A DNA stretch of 64,000 nucleotides from Paenibacillus sp. FSL H3-0469. GTDB taxonomy: Bacteria; Bacillota; Bacilli; Paenibacillales; Paenibacillaceae. Positions 38,253-45,340 of the stretch are shown in pieces. The notes below the pieces were generated by a model. It was not told where the DNA came from, did not search any database, and saw only the letters and a program-made list of their open reading frames with translations. The stretch is from contig NZ_CP150302.1 in the NCBI RefSeq assembly GCF_038051945.1, positions 1,054,001-1,118,000 on the forward strand, in the 5' to 3' direction. The position numbers were made by a program, and so were the translations under genes. Positions within the stretch are counted from its first letter, which is position 1, and every line of letters starts with the position of its first letter.

Positions 38253-38984
38253 ATGAGCGAACCTGTTTTTCTGAAACGTACAATTGTAAAACAAACACTG
38301 TGGAGTGAACACCTGCAGGAAGAGCGCAAGCTGCGTATCTATCTTCCCCCCGGATATAATGAAGTACTCAGCTATCCCGTCGTCTACTGCCAGGACGGTG
38401 AAGAATTCTTCAACTTCGGCCGGATTGCCACCTTGGCCGGTCAGCTGATTCTGGAGCAGGATGTGGAACCCTTCATTATAGTGGGCGTCGAAGTGAACGT
38501 GGCAGTCCGCACCGCTGAATACGCTCCGTTCGGCAGCCGCTTCAAGCAGTACCTCGCATGCTTCGCCGAAGAGATTATTCCCTACATTGAACATAATTAT
38601 CCTGTCCGGCGTACACCCGAGGAGCGGATCGTAGCCGGTGATTCCCTGGGCGGCAGTGTCTCCCTCCACCTCGCACTGGCGTATCCGGGATTATTCAGCC
38701 GTGTGCTTAGCCTCTCCGGCGCTTATTATCCCGAGACCCGCGAGATGCTCTCACAAGAGGAGGATCTCTCCTGGCTTCAGATCAATATGGTTGTAGGGCT
38801 TCAAGAGCGGGACTACAAGACCGACACCGGCGTCTATGATTTCGTAGAGATGAACCGGGAGACCAAAGCCATGCTTGAAGCCAAGGGGGCGACGGTGTCC
38901 TACCGCGAGAAGGACGGCCAGCATCTTTGGGGTTTTTGGCAAAAAGAGCTCCCGGAATCATTACTCTATTTCTTCAGCTCCTGA
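38253..38984 (+). CDS. Alpha/beta hydrolase, esterase family (Fes/EstD-like)
   Basis: The 243-residue cytoplasmic hydrolase has the nucleophile elbow GDSLGGSVSLHLAL and a C-terminal catalytic His in DGQHLWGFW. The N-terminal strand pattern ERKLRIYLPPGYNEVLSYPV is typical of the putative esterase family that includes enterochelin esterase. The start is uncertain: ATG 38253 is 11 bases from AAAGGTGA, while an in-frame TTG at 38247 is five bases away. Substrate unknown. It is transcribed alone, divergent from the PDH operon. Confidence 0.85.
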   Translation: MSEPVFLKRTIVKQTLWSEHLQEERKLRIYLPPGYNEVLSYPVVYCQDGEEFFNFGRIATLAGQLILEQDVEPFIIVGVEVNVAVRTAEYAPFGSRFKQYLACFAEEIIPYIEHNYPVRRTPEERIVAGDSLGGSVSLHLALAYPGLFSRVLSLSGAYYPETREMLSQEEDLSWLQINMVVGLQERDYKTDTGVYDFVEMNRETKAMLEAKGATVSYREKDGQHLWGFWQKELPESLLYFFSS

Positions 38985-39071
38985 AACAGCAAATAGAACC
39001 TTAAAAGTGAACATCTTACGAACTTATGTATTGCAGCTCGATTGACTGCGCTTTCATCACCAATCGGACAT

Positions 39072-39109
39072 ACGGTGCCGTTCCTTAAAACATAAGGACG
39101 GCAACCGGT
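39072..39109. repeat. Hairpin repeat after the esterase gene
   Basis: ACGGTGCCGTTCCTTAAAAC then ATAAGGACGGCAACCGGT forms a hairpin (TGCCGTTCCTTA / TAAGGACGGCA). It is related to the elements at 29421 and 35879 and could also terminate the convergent genes here. Confidence 0.5.
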
Positions 39110-39121
39110 CCGGCTGTGGCA

Positions 39122-39604
39122 CTATGCCTGCTGTAGCTTCTCCCCAATAATCTGTTCCAGCAGCACATCACAACCGGCGTTGATTAAATCATAGACCTGC
39201 TCGAAATTGCCGGTGAAATACGGGTCAGGCACTTCACGCAGCTCCTCATCCGGTAACAGATCCATGAAGAACAACAGCTTGGACTGCTCACCGCCGGGAA
39301 TTTTGCGTACATTCTCCCCGTTGGACTTGTCCATACAGATGATATATTCGAATCTCTCGAAATCCTCACTGGCAACCAGTCTTGCTCTCATATTCTCATA
39401 GCTGATACCGTGCAGATCCAGGATACGCTTTGTCCCTTCATGCGGCGCTTTCCCGATATGCCAATCTCCCGTCCCTGCAGAATCCACTGTAATCTGATCC
39501 ACAAGCTGACGCTGTTCAATCTTGCTGCGCAGCACAGCCTCCGCCATCGGCGAACGGCAAATATTCCCCAGACATACAAACAACACGTTAACGATCCCTC
39601 TCAC
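39122..39604 (-). CDS. Low-molecular-weight protein tyrosine phosphatase
   Basis: The enzyme has the P-loop VCLGNICRSPMAEAV at the N terminus, with nucleophile Cys and Arg, and the general acid in DPYFTGNFEQVYDLI, so it should dephosphorylate protein tyrosine or arginine. The longest canonical reading starts at GTG 39604, but that codon lies inside the ribosome site AGGAGGTGA. An ATC at 39595, eight bases after GGAGG, would give the N terminus MVNVLFVCLGN expected from relatives; GTG 39586 is the next canonical option. So the coding part is certain and the start is not. Likely a YfkJ-type enzyme. Confidence 0.9.
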   Translation of the reverse strand: MRGIVNVLFVCLGNICRSPMAEAVLRSKIEQRQLVDQITVDSAGTGDWHIGKAPHEGTKRILDLHGISYENMRARLVASEDFERFEYIICMDKSNGENVRKIPGGEQSKLLFFMDLLPDEELREVPDPYFTGNFEQVYDLINAGCDVLLEQIIGEKLQQA

Positions 39605-39688
39605 CTCCTGCGCTCAAGCATTCCTTAACATCCTCTACGGATGGGTGCGGCCAGCCGCACTAACCCTATTTTAGCGTCAGCGCGGCAA

Positions 39689-39717
39689 TTGTACAACTTT
39701 TGAAACTGCTATATACT
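39689..39717 (+). promoter_or_regulatory. Possible promoter of thiN
   Basis: TTGTAC and TATACT with 17-base spacing, 45 bases before the thiN start. Confidence 0.5.
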
Positions 39718-39761
39718 GTTCAGGATGATGAACTTAATTCAACTACAAGGAGGGGGAGCTA

Positions 39762-40403
39762 TTGCCATCCGGGCGTATTGTAATTGTTGCAGGCGGCAAA
39801 CTTACAGCGGAATGCCTGCACTTATTAGATGAAGAGGATTATATTATCGGCGCTGACCGGGGAGCGCTGTTCCTGATTGACCATGGCTTCACCCCCCAGC
39901 TTGCCGTCGGTGATTTCGACTCTGTCTCTCCTGAGGCACTGGAGCGGATTCAGGCGGGAAGCAAGGAGACTATCAGCTGTGATCCGGTCAACAAAGACCT
40001 TACTGACAGTGAAATGGCCCTGGATCTTGCCCTGAACCTCCAGCCGCAGTCTATTCTGATGATCGGGGTAACGGGAACACGCATGGACCATACGCTGGCC
40101 AGTATTCAGATGATGACAAGAGCACTGCAGCGGCAGGTAGCCTGCTCCATTATGGATGCGAACAACTACATTACGCTTACCGGCTCTCAGGCGGTTGTAG
40201 AGGAACGGGGATATACCTATGTCTCCTTGCTGCCTCTGACTCCCGAGGTAACGGGCATCACCCTTCAGGGCTTCCAATATCCTCTGGAGAACGCCACCCT
40301 CAAATTAGGCCAGTCCCTGGCCGTGAGCAATGTGTTGCAGGAGCACAAGGGAACCGTTCATATCGAGAGCGGACTGCTGCTGATTATTCAGAGCAAGGAC
40401 TGA
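39762..40403 (+). CDS. thiN: Thiamine pyrophosphokinase
   Basis: The 213-residue enzyme converts thiamine to thiamine diphosphate with ATP. The N-terminal part has IVIVAGGKL and GADRGALFLIDHG, followed by AVGDFDSVSPE, the metal-binding Asp region; GVTGTRMDHTLASIQM is the second family motif. TTG start is set by AAGGAGGGGGAGCTA directly upstream. It supplies the cofactor used by the PDH E1 encoded nearby, though the two are separate units. Confidence 0.93.
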   Translation: MPSGRIVIVAGGKLTAECLHLLDEEDYIIGADRGALFLIDHGFTPQLAVGDFDSVSPEALERIQAGSKETISCDPVNKDLTDSEMALDLALNLQPQSILMIGVTGTRMDHTLASIQMMTRALQRQVACSIMDANNYITLTGSQAVVEERGYTYVSLLPLTPEVTGITLQGFQYPLENATLKLGQSLAVSNVLQEHKGTVHIESGLLLIIQSKD

Positions 40404-40450
40404 ATACATAGATCTTTTGGAGACATAGCTGTAACCTTTGTTTCAAAATC

Positions 40451-40498
40451 AAAAAGCCGGGAATCCCTTGACGTTCAAGGGAATCCCGGCTTTTTTTG
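40451..40498 (+). terminator. Terminator of thiN
   Basis: A 20-pair stem, AAAAGCCGGGAATCCCTTGA with its complement, three-base loop and a run of seven T. Confidence 0.92.
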
Positions 40499-40683
40499 TC
40501 GAGTAAAATATCTAAATATTAATATTTTGTAACTTTTAATGCGATTTTAATATAACGCTTACATTGTATATCCCGCCTGCTTTTAGCCCATCTCTTCCAT
40601 AATTTAGGTCTGTCATAACCTGCTATACTACGAATCAGAGAACGAAACTACTAGAATAGATTACAAACTTGGAGGTATACAAC

Positions 40684-41223
40684 ATGAATAAGCAACAATG
40701 GTTTAAGCAAGCAATGACAATCGGTCTATGCACAACAATCGGGTTCAGCGCCTTACTCGCAACCGGAGCAGGAACAGCCCCTGCCGCCGCTTCTGCTGTA
40801 TCCGCTGATGCTGTATCTGCCGATTCCGTATCCGCATCTTCCACCGGCTCCAAAGTGGTCAGCTTCGGCAAAAAGTATCTGGGTACGCGTTACCAGTTCG
40901 GTGCCTCCACTTCAACTACACGTTATTTTGACTGCTCCTCCTTTACTCAATATATTTTCAAAAAATATGGTGTAGATCTGCCCCGTACGTCCGTAGCCCA
41001 ATCTAAAGTGGGTAAATCGGTCACCAAGGCCAATCTGCGCGTCGGCGATCTGGTGTTCTTCTCCAGCGGAAGCCGGGCCAACGGCAAGAACGTCACCCAT
41101 GTGGCTGTATATGCCGGCAATGGCAAGATTCTTCACACTTACGGTTCACCCGGCGTAACCATTTCAGATCTGAATTCGGGTAACTGGAAAAAAACCTACC
41201 TGAAGTCGCGCCGCGTACTGTAA
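40684..41223 (+). CDS. Secreted NlpC/P60 (C40) peptidoglycan hydrolase
   Basis: The 179-residue protein has a signal peptide (KQAMTIGLCTTIGFSALLAT) followed by an Ala/Ser/Val-rich linker with repeated VSAD units, then an NlpC/P60 domain. The catalytic Cys84 lies in YFDCSSFTQYIF, His139 in VTHVAVYAG and a third His151 in ILHTYG. It should cleave the D-gamma-Glu-diaminopimelate bond of wall peptides. No SH3 or LysM cell-wall-binding domain is present. Start follows TTGGAGGTATACAAC. Single gene. Confidence 0.9.
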   Translation: MNKQQWFKQAMTIGLCTTIGFSALLATGAGTAPAAASAVSADAVSADSVSASSTGSKVVSFGKKYLGTRYQFGASTSTTRYFDCSSFTQYIFKKYGVDLPRTSVAQSKVGKSVTKANLRVGDLVFFSSGSRANGKNVTHVAVYAGNGKILHTYGSPGVTISDLNSGNWKKTYLKSRRVL

Positions 41224-41297
41224 CAGCCAAAAGATCTATTATAGCTTGTACCAAGAGAGTACATGCCTATTAGCCGGAGAGCTGCTTGCAGCGGCCG

Positions 41298-42056
41298 TCA
41301 GCTTATGGCCCCGCTCTCCGGTGTCCGCAGTACATATCCGGTTCCACGCACCGTATGAATCAGTTTATTCCGGCGCCCTTTATCCACCTTGAGCCGCAGA
41401 TGCCGGATGTACACATCCACCACATTGGTGTCCGCATGAAAATGATACCCCCACACCTGCTGTAATATCTCAGCCCGGGGACAGACTTCATTCAGATTCT
41501 CTGCCAGATAATACAGCAGATCGAATTCCTTGGGGGTCATCTTCAGCTCGGCTCCATCCCGGCTGACCTGCCGGCGCCCGGGATCAAGAATCAATCCGTC
41601 TACCTTAAGCAGCGTGGCCGTATCTCTTCGGCGGCCTGTCAGCTTAAGTAAATTCAATAATCTGCGTTTGAACTCACCGGTATGTACAGGCTTCTCCATA
41701 TATTCGTTGCCTCCGGCATCAAATACGGAGACAGCCGCTTCCCCTCTGTCTTCAGGTGTTCCTCCGGATAGGACCATTACCGGCAGAATCATCCCCTCCT
41801 TCCGCACCTCCGAGACGGCTTCCCAGCCCGCCCAGCCTCCGGGTTCATCCAGCTCCGCGAGCAGAAGCACAGGCTCACCGCCTGACAGCAATAAGCGAAG
41901 ACTATTCAGGTCTTCGCTTATTGCTGTTGTCATCCCAAGGCTATGGATGGCTTCCTCAAGCCCGGTATGACCGGCTGCCCTCTCCTCCCGGTCTGCATCT
42001 GCTTCAAGGCTATCCGGGCGCGGTCCGGGTATGTACCATGCGATCTTTTCATTCAC
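41298..42056 (-). CDS. OmpR-type regulator with a degenerate receiver domain
   Basis: This 252-residue protein ends in a well-formed winged helix (about 150-245: LKMTPKEFDLLYYLAENLNE, VDVYIRHLRLKVDKG, GTGYVLR). The N-terminal domain is a receiver-like fold without its chemistry: no acidic pair after strand 1 (KIAWYIPG), and the strand-3 Asp is replaced (PVLLLAELDEPGG). Ser97 and Lys122 (EYMEKPVH) remain. It is therefore unlikely to be controlled by phosphorylation. No kinase gene is adjacent. Codons 43-57 contain a perfect 18-bp inverted repeat. A terminator lies upstream, so it has its own promoter. Confidence 0.85.
   Translation of the reverse strand: MNEKIAWYIPGPRPDSLEADADREERAAGHTGLEEAIHSLGMTTAISEDLNSLRLLLSGGEPVLLLAELDEPGGWAGWEAVSEVRKEGMILPVMVLSGGTPEDRGEAAVSVFDAGGNEYMEKPVHTGEFKRRLLNLLKLTGRRRDTATLLKVDGLILDPGRRQVSRDGAELKMTPKEFDLLYYLAENLNEVCPRAEILQQVWGYHFHADTNVVDVYIRHLRLKVDKGRRNKLIHTVRGTGYVLRTPESGAIS
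41885..41927. repeat. Perfect 18-bp inverted repeat inside a coding sequence
   Basis: ACAGCAATAAGCGAAGAC (41885-41902) and its exact complement GTCTTCGCTTATTGCTGT (41910-41927) flank the loop TATTCAG. It lies within the receiver-like domain of the orphan regulator and has no T run on either side. Confidence 0.9.
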
Positions 42057-42128
42057 CGGGATCGTCCCCCTTCACCAGTCTTGCACCGGCTGTGCCGCCG
42101 CAGATGATGCTTAGAATTCCCGCAAAAC

Positions 42129-42158
42129 AAAGAGACCATTCGGGGGAATGGTCTCTTT
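42129..42158 (-). terminator. Terminator after the Dabb-domain gene
   Basis: AAAGAGACCATTC pairs perfectly with GAATGGTCTCTTT around GGGG. It ends the thiF-Dabb unit and separates it from the regulator gene. Confidence 0.85.
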
Positions 42159-42176
42159 ACGGCATTAATTATAACC

Positions 42177-42479
42177 TTAGAGTACGAAATCAATCTCCTG
42201 GAACGCAGCGACCTGAGTGTCCCAGCGTTCTGCTACAAAAGCCTGGTGCGCCGGATGATGATTATAGGCATCATAAGCTGCCTGATCAGCGAACTCCATC
42301 GAGAAGGCGTACTGGTGCTCACATTTGGCGCTGACCTGACGCAGCACCTCGAAATTCCCGACCGCCGGAATCGCGCTAAGAATCTCAGCTCCATCCCGCA
42401 GGAAAGCTGTAGTCTCCTCTGAATCGGGGGCGGATTTCAGTGTAAATACCGCCATGTGACGGATGGCTCCCTTGTTCAT
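42177..42479 (-). CDS. Dabb (stress-responsive alpha/beta barrel) domain protein
   Basis: The 100-residue protein has the ferredoxin-like dimeric barrel pattern: IRHMAVFTLK, then FEVLRQVSAKCEHQYAFSME and FADQAAYDAYNHHPAHQAFV, the typical C-terminal helix. Family members are small dimers of mostly unknown or varied function. Start follows GGAGGAGATCAC. It begins 14 bases after the ThiF-type gene and is surely cotranscribed. Confidence 0.8.
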   Translation of the reverse strand: MNKGAIRHMAVFTLKSAPDSEETTAFLRDGAEILSAIPAVGNFEVLRQVSAKCEHQYAFSMEFADQAAYDAYNHHPAHQAFVAERWDTQVAAFQEIDFVL

Positions 42480-42493
42480 TGTGATCTCCTCCA

Positions 42494-43561
42494 TTATCCG
42501 AAATACCGGTGATAATAGCTGCGGGCGGCAGCGATATCACTCGTTCCATGTATTAAGGCTCTCCCGTCTGCGAATACAACCATCCGGTACGGCTCCTCTG
42601 TAAAAGAAACCAGATACGGGTTGCTCTCCACCTTACCGCTGCCGAGCCTGGACAGGCGGGCAGCCGTCTCCTCCAAGTCAAGACTTCTACGGTGTGCCGG
42701 ACGAATCTGCACCGTATCTCTGCCGCACAGCACATCGCTGCGCTCTGTGTTAGAAGCTGACAGATACGGATAGCTCCGTGATTCACCACATGAGGGACAA
42801 TCGTTCTTCTTCGCCGTCCGAACCCCAATCTCCTGCTGCTCATTACGCCAGATATCGAAGGTCAGCAGCTTGCCGCGCAGCTTGTCCTTGAATCCCCCGA
42901 GCAGCTTCAGCGCCTCGGCCGTTCCGTTCGTGGTAACCATCTGCACCGCTTGCGGAAGAATGCCCGCTGTGTCGCAGGTATCCCCGCCCAGCGGGATCGT
43001 GCCCAGCAGACAATTCAGACAGGGGGTTTCACCCGGCAGAATCGTATATGTAATGCCGTAACTTCCTACACAGGCTCCGTAGATCCAGGGGATGCCGTGC
43101 TTTTGCGCCAGGTCATTAATGATCAGCCGGGTATCGAAGTTATCCGTCCCGTCCATAATCAGATCCACGCCTTCAAGCAGGCTCGCAAGCTCCTCTGCAC
43201 GCACATCAAGCACATGGGACTCGATCACAATCTCCGAATTGACCGCCGTCAGCCGGGTACGGGCTGCAGCCGCCTTAGGCATGCGCAGACGGGCATCTTC
43301 TTCCGTATACAGCTGCTGGCGTTGCAGGTTGCTCCACTCGACATAGTCACGGTCAACGAGGATCAGACGTCCTACTCCGCAGCGGGCCAATGTCTCGGCG
43401 ATCCCTGTCCCCAGCGCCCCCATGCCAACGACCAGCACACTGGAACTTGCCAGCCCCTGCTGTCCTGCTGCGCCGAACGGCGCGAAGCGGACCTGTCTTG
43501 AATATCTGCCATCCCTGCCGGCTGAAGAAGCCGGGAGCGGCGTGTTTTGGTCAGGACCCAT
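42494..43561 (-). CDS. ThiF/MoeB/HesA-family adenylyltransferase
   Basis: The 355-residue E1-like enzyme should adenylate the C terminus of a ThiS- or MoaD-type sulfur carrier. The N-terminal RYSRQVRF, the nucleotide loop GMGALGTGIAETLARCG, VDRDYVEWSNLQRQ and DGTDNFDTRLIIND are diagnostic. Zinc Cys pairs are seen as CLNC and CPSC. A C-terminal extension of about 80 residues looks like an IHGTSDIAAARSYY module for carrier interaction. ATG 43561 with GGGGCTG upstream is preferred over a longer in-frame reading that crosses the preceding terminator. No thiS or moaD is adjacent, so ThiF versus MoeB is open. Confidence 0.87.
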   Translation of the reverse strand: MGPDQNTPLPASSAGRDGRYSRQVRFAPFGAAGQQGLASSSVLVVGMGALGTGIAETLARCGVGRLILVDRDYVEWSNLQRQQLYTEEDARLRMPKAAAARTRLTAVNSEIVIESHVLDVRAEELASLLEGVDLIMDGTDNFDTRLIINDLAQKHGIPWIYGACVGSYGITYTILPGETPCLNCLLGTIPLGGDTCDTAGILPQAVQMVTTNGTAEALKLLGGFKDKLRGKLLTFDIWRNEQQEIGVRTAKKNDCPSCGESRSYPYLSASNTERSDVLCGRDTVQIRPAHRRSLDLEETAARLSRLGSGKVESNPYLVSFTEEPYRMVVFADGRALIHGTSDIAAARSYYHRYFG

Positions 43562-43593
43562 CTCTGAACAGCCCCCTATGTACGTTTTTGGTG

Positions 43594-43630
43594 AAAAACC
43601 GGGAAAAGCGCAAACCTCCACTTTTCCCGG
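43594..43630 (-). terminator. Terminator of the ABC-F gene
   Basis: Minus-strand CCGGGAAAAG / CTTTTCCCGG stem followed by TTTTT, between the ABC-F stop and the ThiF-type gene. Confidence 0.8.
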
Positions 43631-43638
43631 ACTCCATA

Positions 43639-45195
43639 TTATACGGTCTGTGCCGACCACTGCTCCACATTCCAGACCTTCGTCACCCAATCCTCGTAAA
43701 ATTCCGGTTCATGGGACACCAGCAGAATCGTACCTTTATATTCCATAAGCGCCCGCTTCAGCTCAGCCTTGGCCACAATATCAAGGTGATTCGTAGGCTC
43801 ATCGAACAGAATCCAGTTGCTCTCACGCATCATCAGCTTGCACAGGCGTACCTTAGCCTGCTCGCCGCCGCTCAGCATGTTCATCGGACGGGTGATATGC
43901 TCGTTTTTGAGACCGCAGCGGGCCAGATGGCCGCGCACTTCATTCTGGGTCAGACCGGAGAATTCACTCCATACGTCTTCAATCGGCGTGATATTTTGGG
44001 CCTTTAGCTCCTGCTGGAAATAGGCGGAACTCAGATAATCACCAAGATACGTTTTTCCGCTGAACGTAGGGATGACACCCAGAATCGTTTTGAGCAGCGT
44101 AGATTTGCCGACCCCGTTGTAACCGACAATCGCAATCTTTTCACCGCGTTCTATCATCATATTCAGCTTACCTGGCAGCAGCGGACGGTCGTACCCGATC
44201 TCGAAATCAACGCCCTCGAACACCGTCTTCCCGCTGGCCCGGCTCTCCTTGAACTGGAAGGTAGGCTTCATCGCCTCTTCCGGCTTGTCAATCCGCTCCA
44301 TCCGTCCAAGCTGCTTCTCGCGGCTCTTGGCCCGGCCTGAGGTGGAGGCACGCGCTTTATTGCGCTGGATGAAATCCTCCTGCTTTTTGATGAAATCCTG
44401 CTGCTTCTCGTACGCATCAATGTGCTGGGCCTTGTTCATCCCCGCCATCTCCAGGAACTTCTCGTAATTGGCCGTATAGCGGGTCAGCTTCGAGAACTCC
44501 AGATGATAGATCACATCAACCACCTTATTCATGAATTCCGTGTCATGGGAGATCAGCATGAATGCATACGGATATTGCTTCAGATAATTCGTCAGCCAGT
44601 CTATATGCTCCACATCGAGATAGTTGGTAGGCTCATCGAGCAGCAATACATTCGGTTTCTCCAGCAGCAGCTTCGCCAGCAGAACCTTGGTACGCTGACC
44701 CCCGCTCAGGGAAGTGACATCCCGGTCCAGACCGATCGCGCTCAGGCCCAGTCCGTTCGCCATCTCTTCAACCTTCACATCGATGAGATAAAAGTCGCCG
44801 ATATCGAGCTGCTCCTGAATGTCGCCCATCTGCTCAAGCAGCAGGTCCAGCTCCTCGGGAGTCGCCTCCCCCATTTTATCGGTAATCGCCATCATCTCAT
44901 GCTCCAGCTCCAGCAGCGGCAGGAAGGCATCCTTAAGCACATCGCGCACGGTTTTACCGGCGGTAAGCAGGGTATGCTGATCCAGATATCCGTAACGGAC
45001 CCGCGGCGTCCACTCCACCTTGCCGTTGTCCTTCAGTAATTTGCCGGTCAAAATATTCATCAGCGTCGATTTGCCCACGCCGTTCGCACCCACGATCCCC
45101 ACATGCTCTCCATCCAGCAGACGGAAGGACACATCCTTGAACAACACCCGGTCCCCGAAATTATGGGAAACGTCTTCTACACTAAGTAAACTCAT
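43639..45195 (-). CDS. ABC-F family ATPase, YkpA/YbiT-like
   Basis: The 518-residue soluble protein has two ABC domains and no membrane segment. Domain 1 has Walker A GANGVGKST, LSGGQRTKVLLAK and LLDEPTNYLD; domain 2 has GYNGVGKST, LSGGEQAKVRLCK and LFDEPTNHLD. The linker between is rich in charged residues (QRNKARASTSGRAKSREKQ), as in ribosome-acting ABC-F proteins. These act at the ribosomal E site in translation control or antibiotic protection. The domain-1 sequence fits the YkpA/YbiT group rather than the Vga/Msr resistance proteins. Confidence 0.92.
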   Translation of the reverse strand: MSLLSVEDVSHNFGDRVLFKDVSFRLLDGEHVGIVGANGVGKSTLMNILTGKLLKDNGKVEWTPRVRYGYLDQHTLLTAGKTVRDVLKDAFLPLLELEHEMMAITDKMGEATPEELDLLLEQMGDIQEQLDIGDFYLIDVKVEEMANGLGLSAIGLDRDVTSLSGGQRTKVLLAKLLLEKPNVLLLDEPTNYLDVEHIDWLTNYLKQYPYAFMLISHDTEFMNKVVDVIYHLEFSKLTRYTANYEKFLEMAGMNKAQHIDAYEKQQDFIKKQEDFIQRNKARASTSGRAKSREKQLGRMERIDKPEEAMKPTFQFKESRASGKTVFEGVDFEIGYDRPLLPGKLNMMIERGEKIAIVGYNGVGKSTLLKTILGVIPTFSGKTYLGDYLSSAYFQQELKAQNITPIEDVWSEFSGLTQNEVRGHLARCGLKNEHITRPMNMLSGGEQAKVRLCKLMMRESNWILFDEPTNHLDIVAKAELKRALMEYKGTILLVSHEPEFYEDWVTKVWNVEQWSAQTV

Positions 45196-45340
45196 AAATT
45201 CTCTGCAAGCTCCATTCTATATTGTAAATACCAAGAGGTTCAATAATTATAGATATCGCTCCATTTTAGCACACCTGCGCCCTGCACTGAAATAGAAATA
45301 AAGCCCGATTTCTGAAAATCCGTCAATAATCTCTGAGCAT

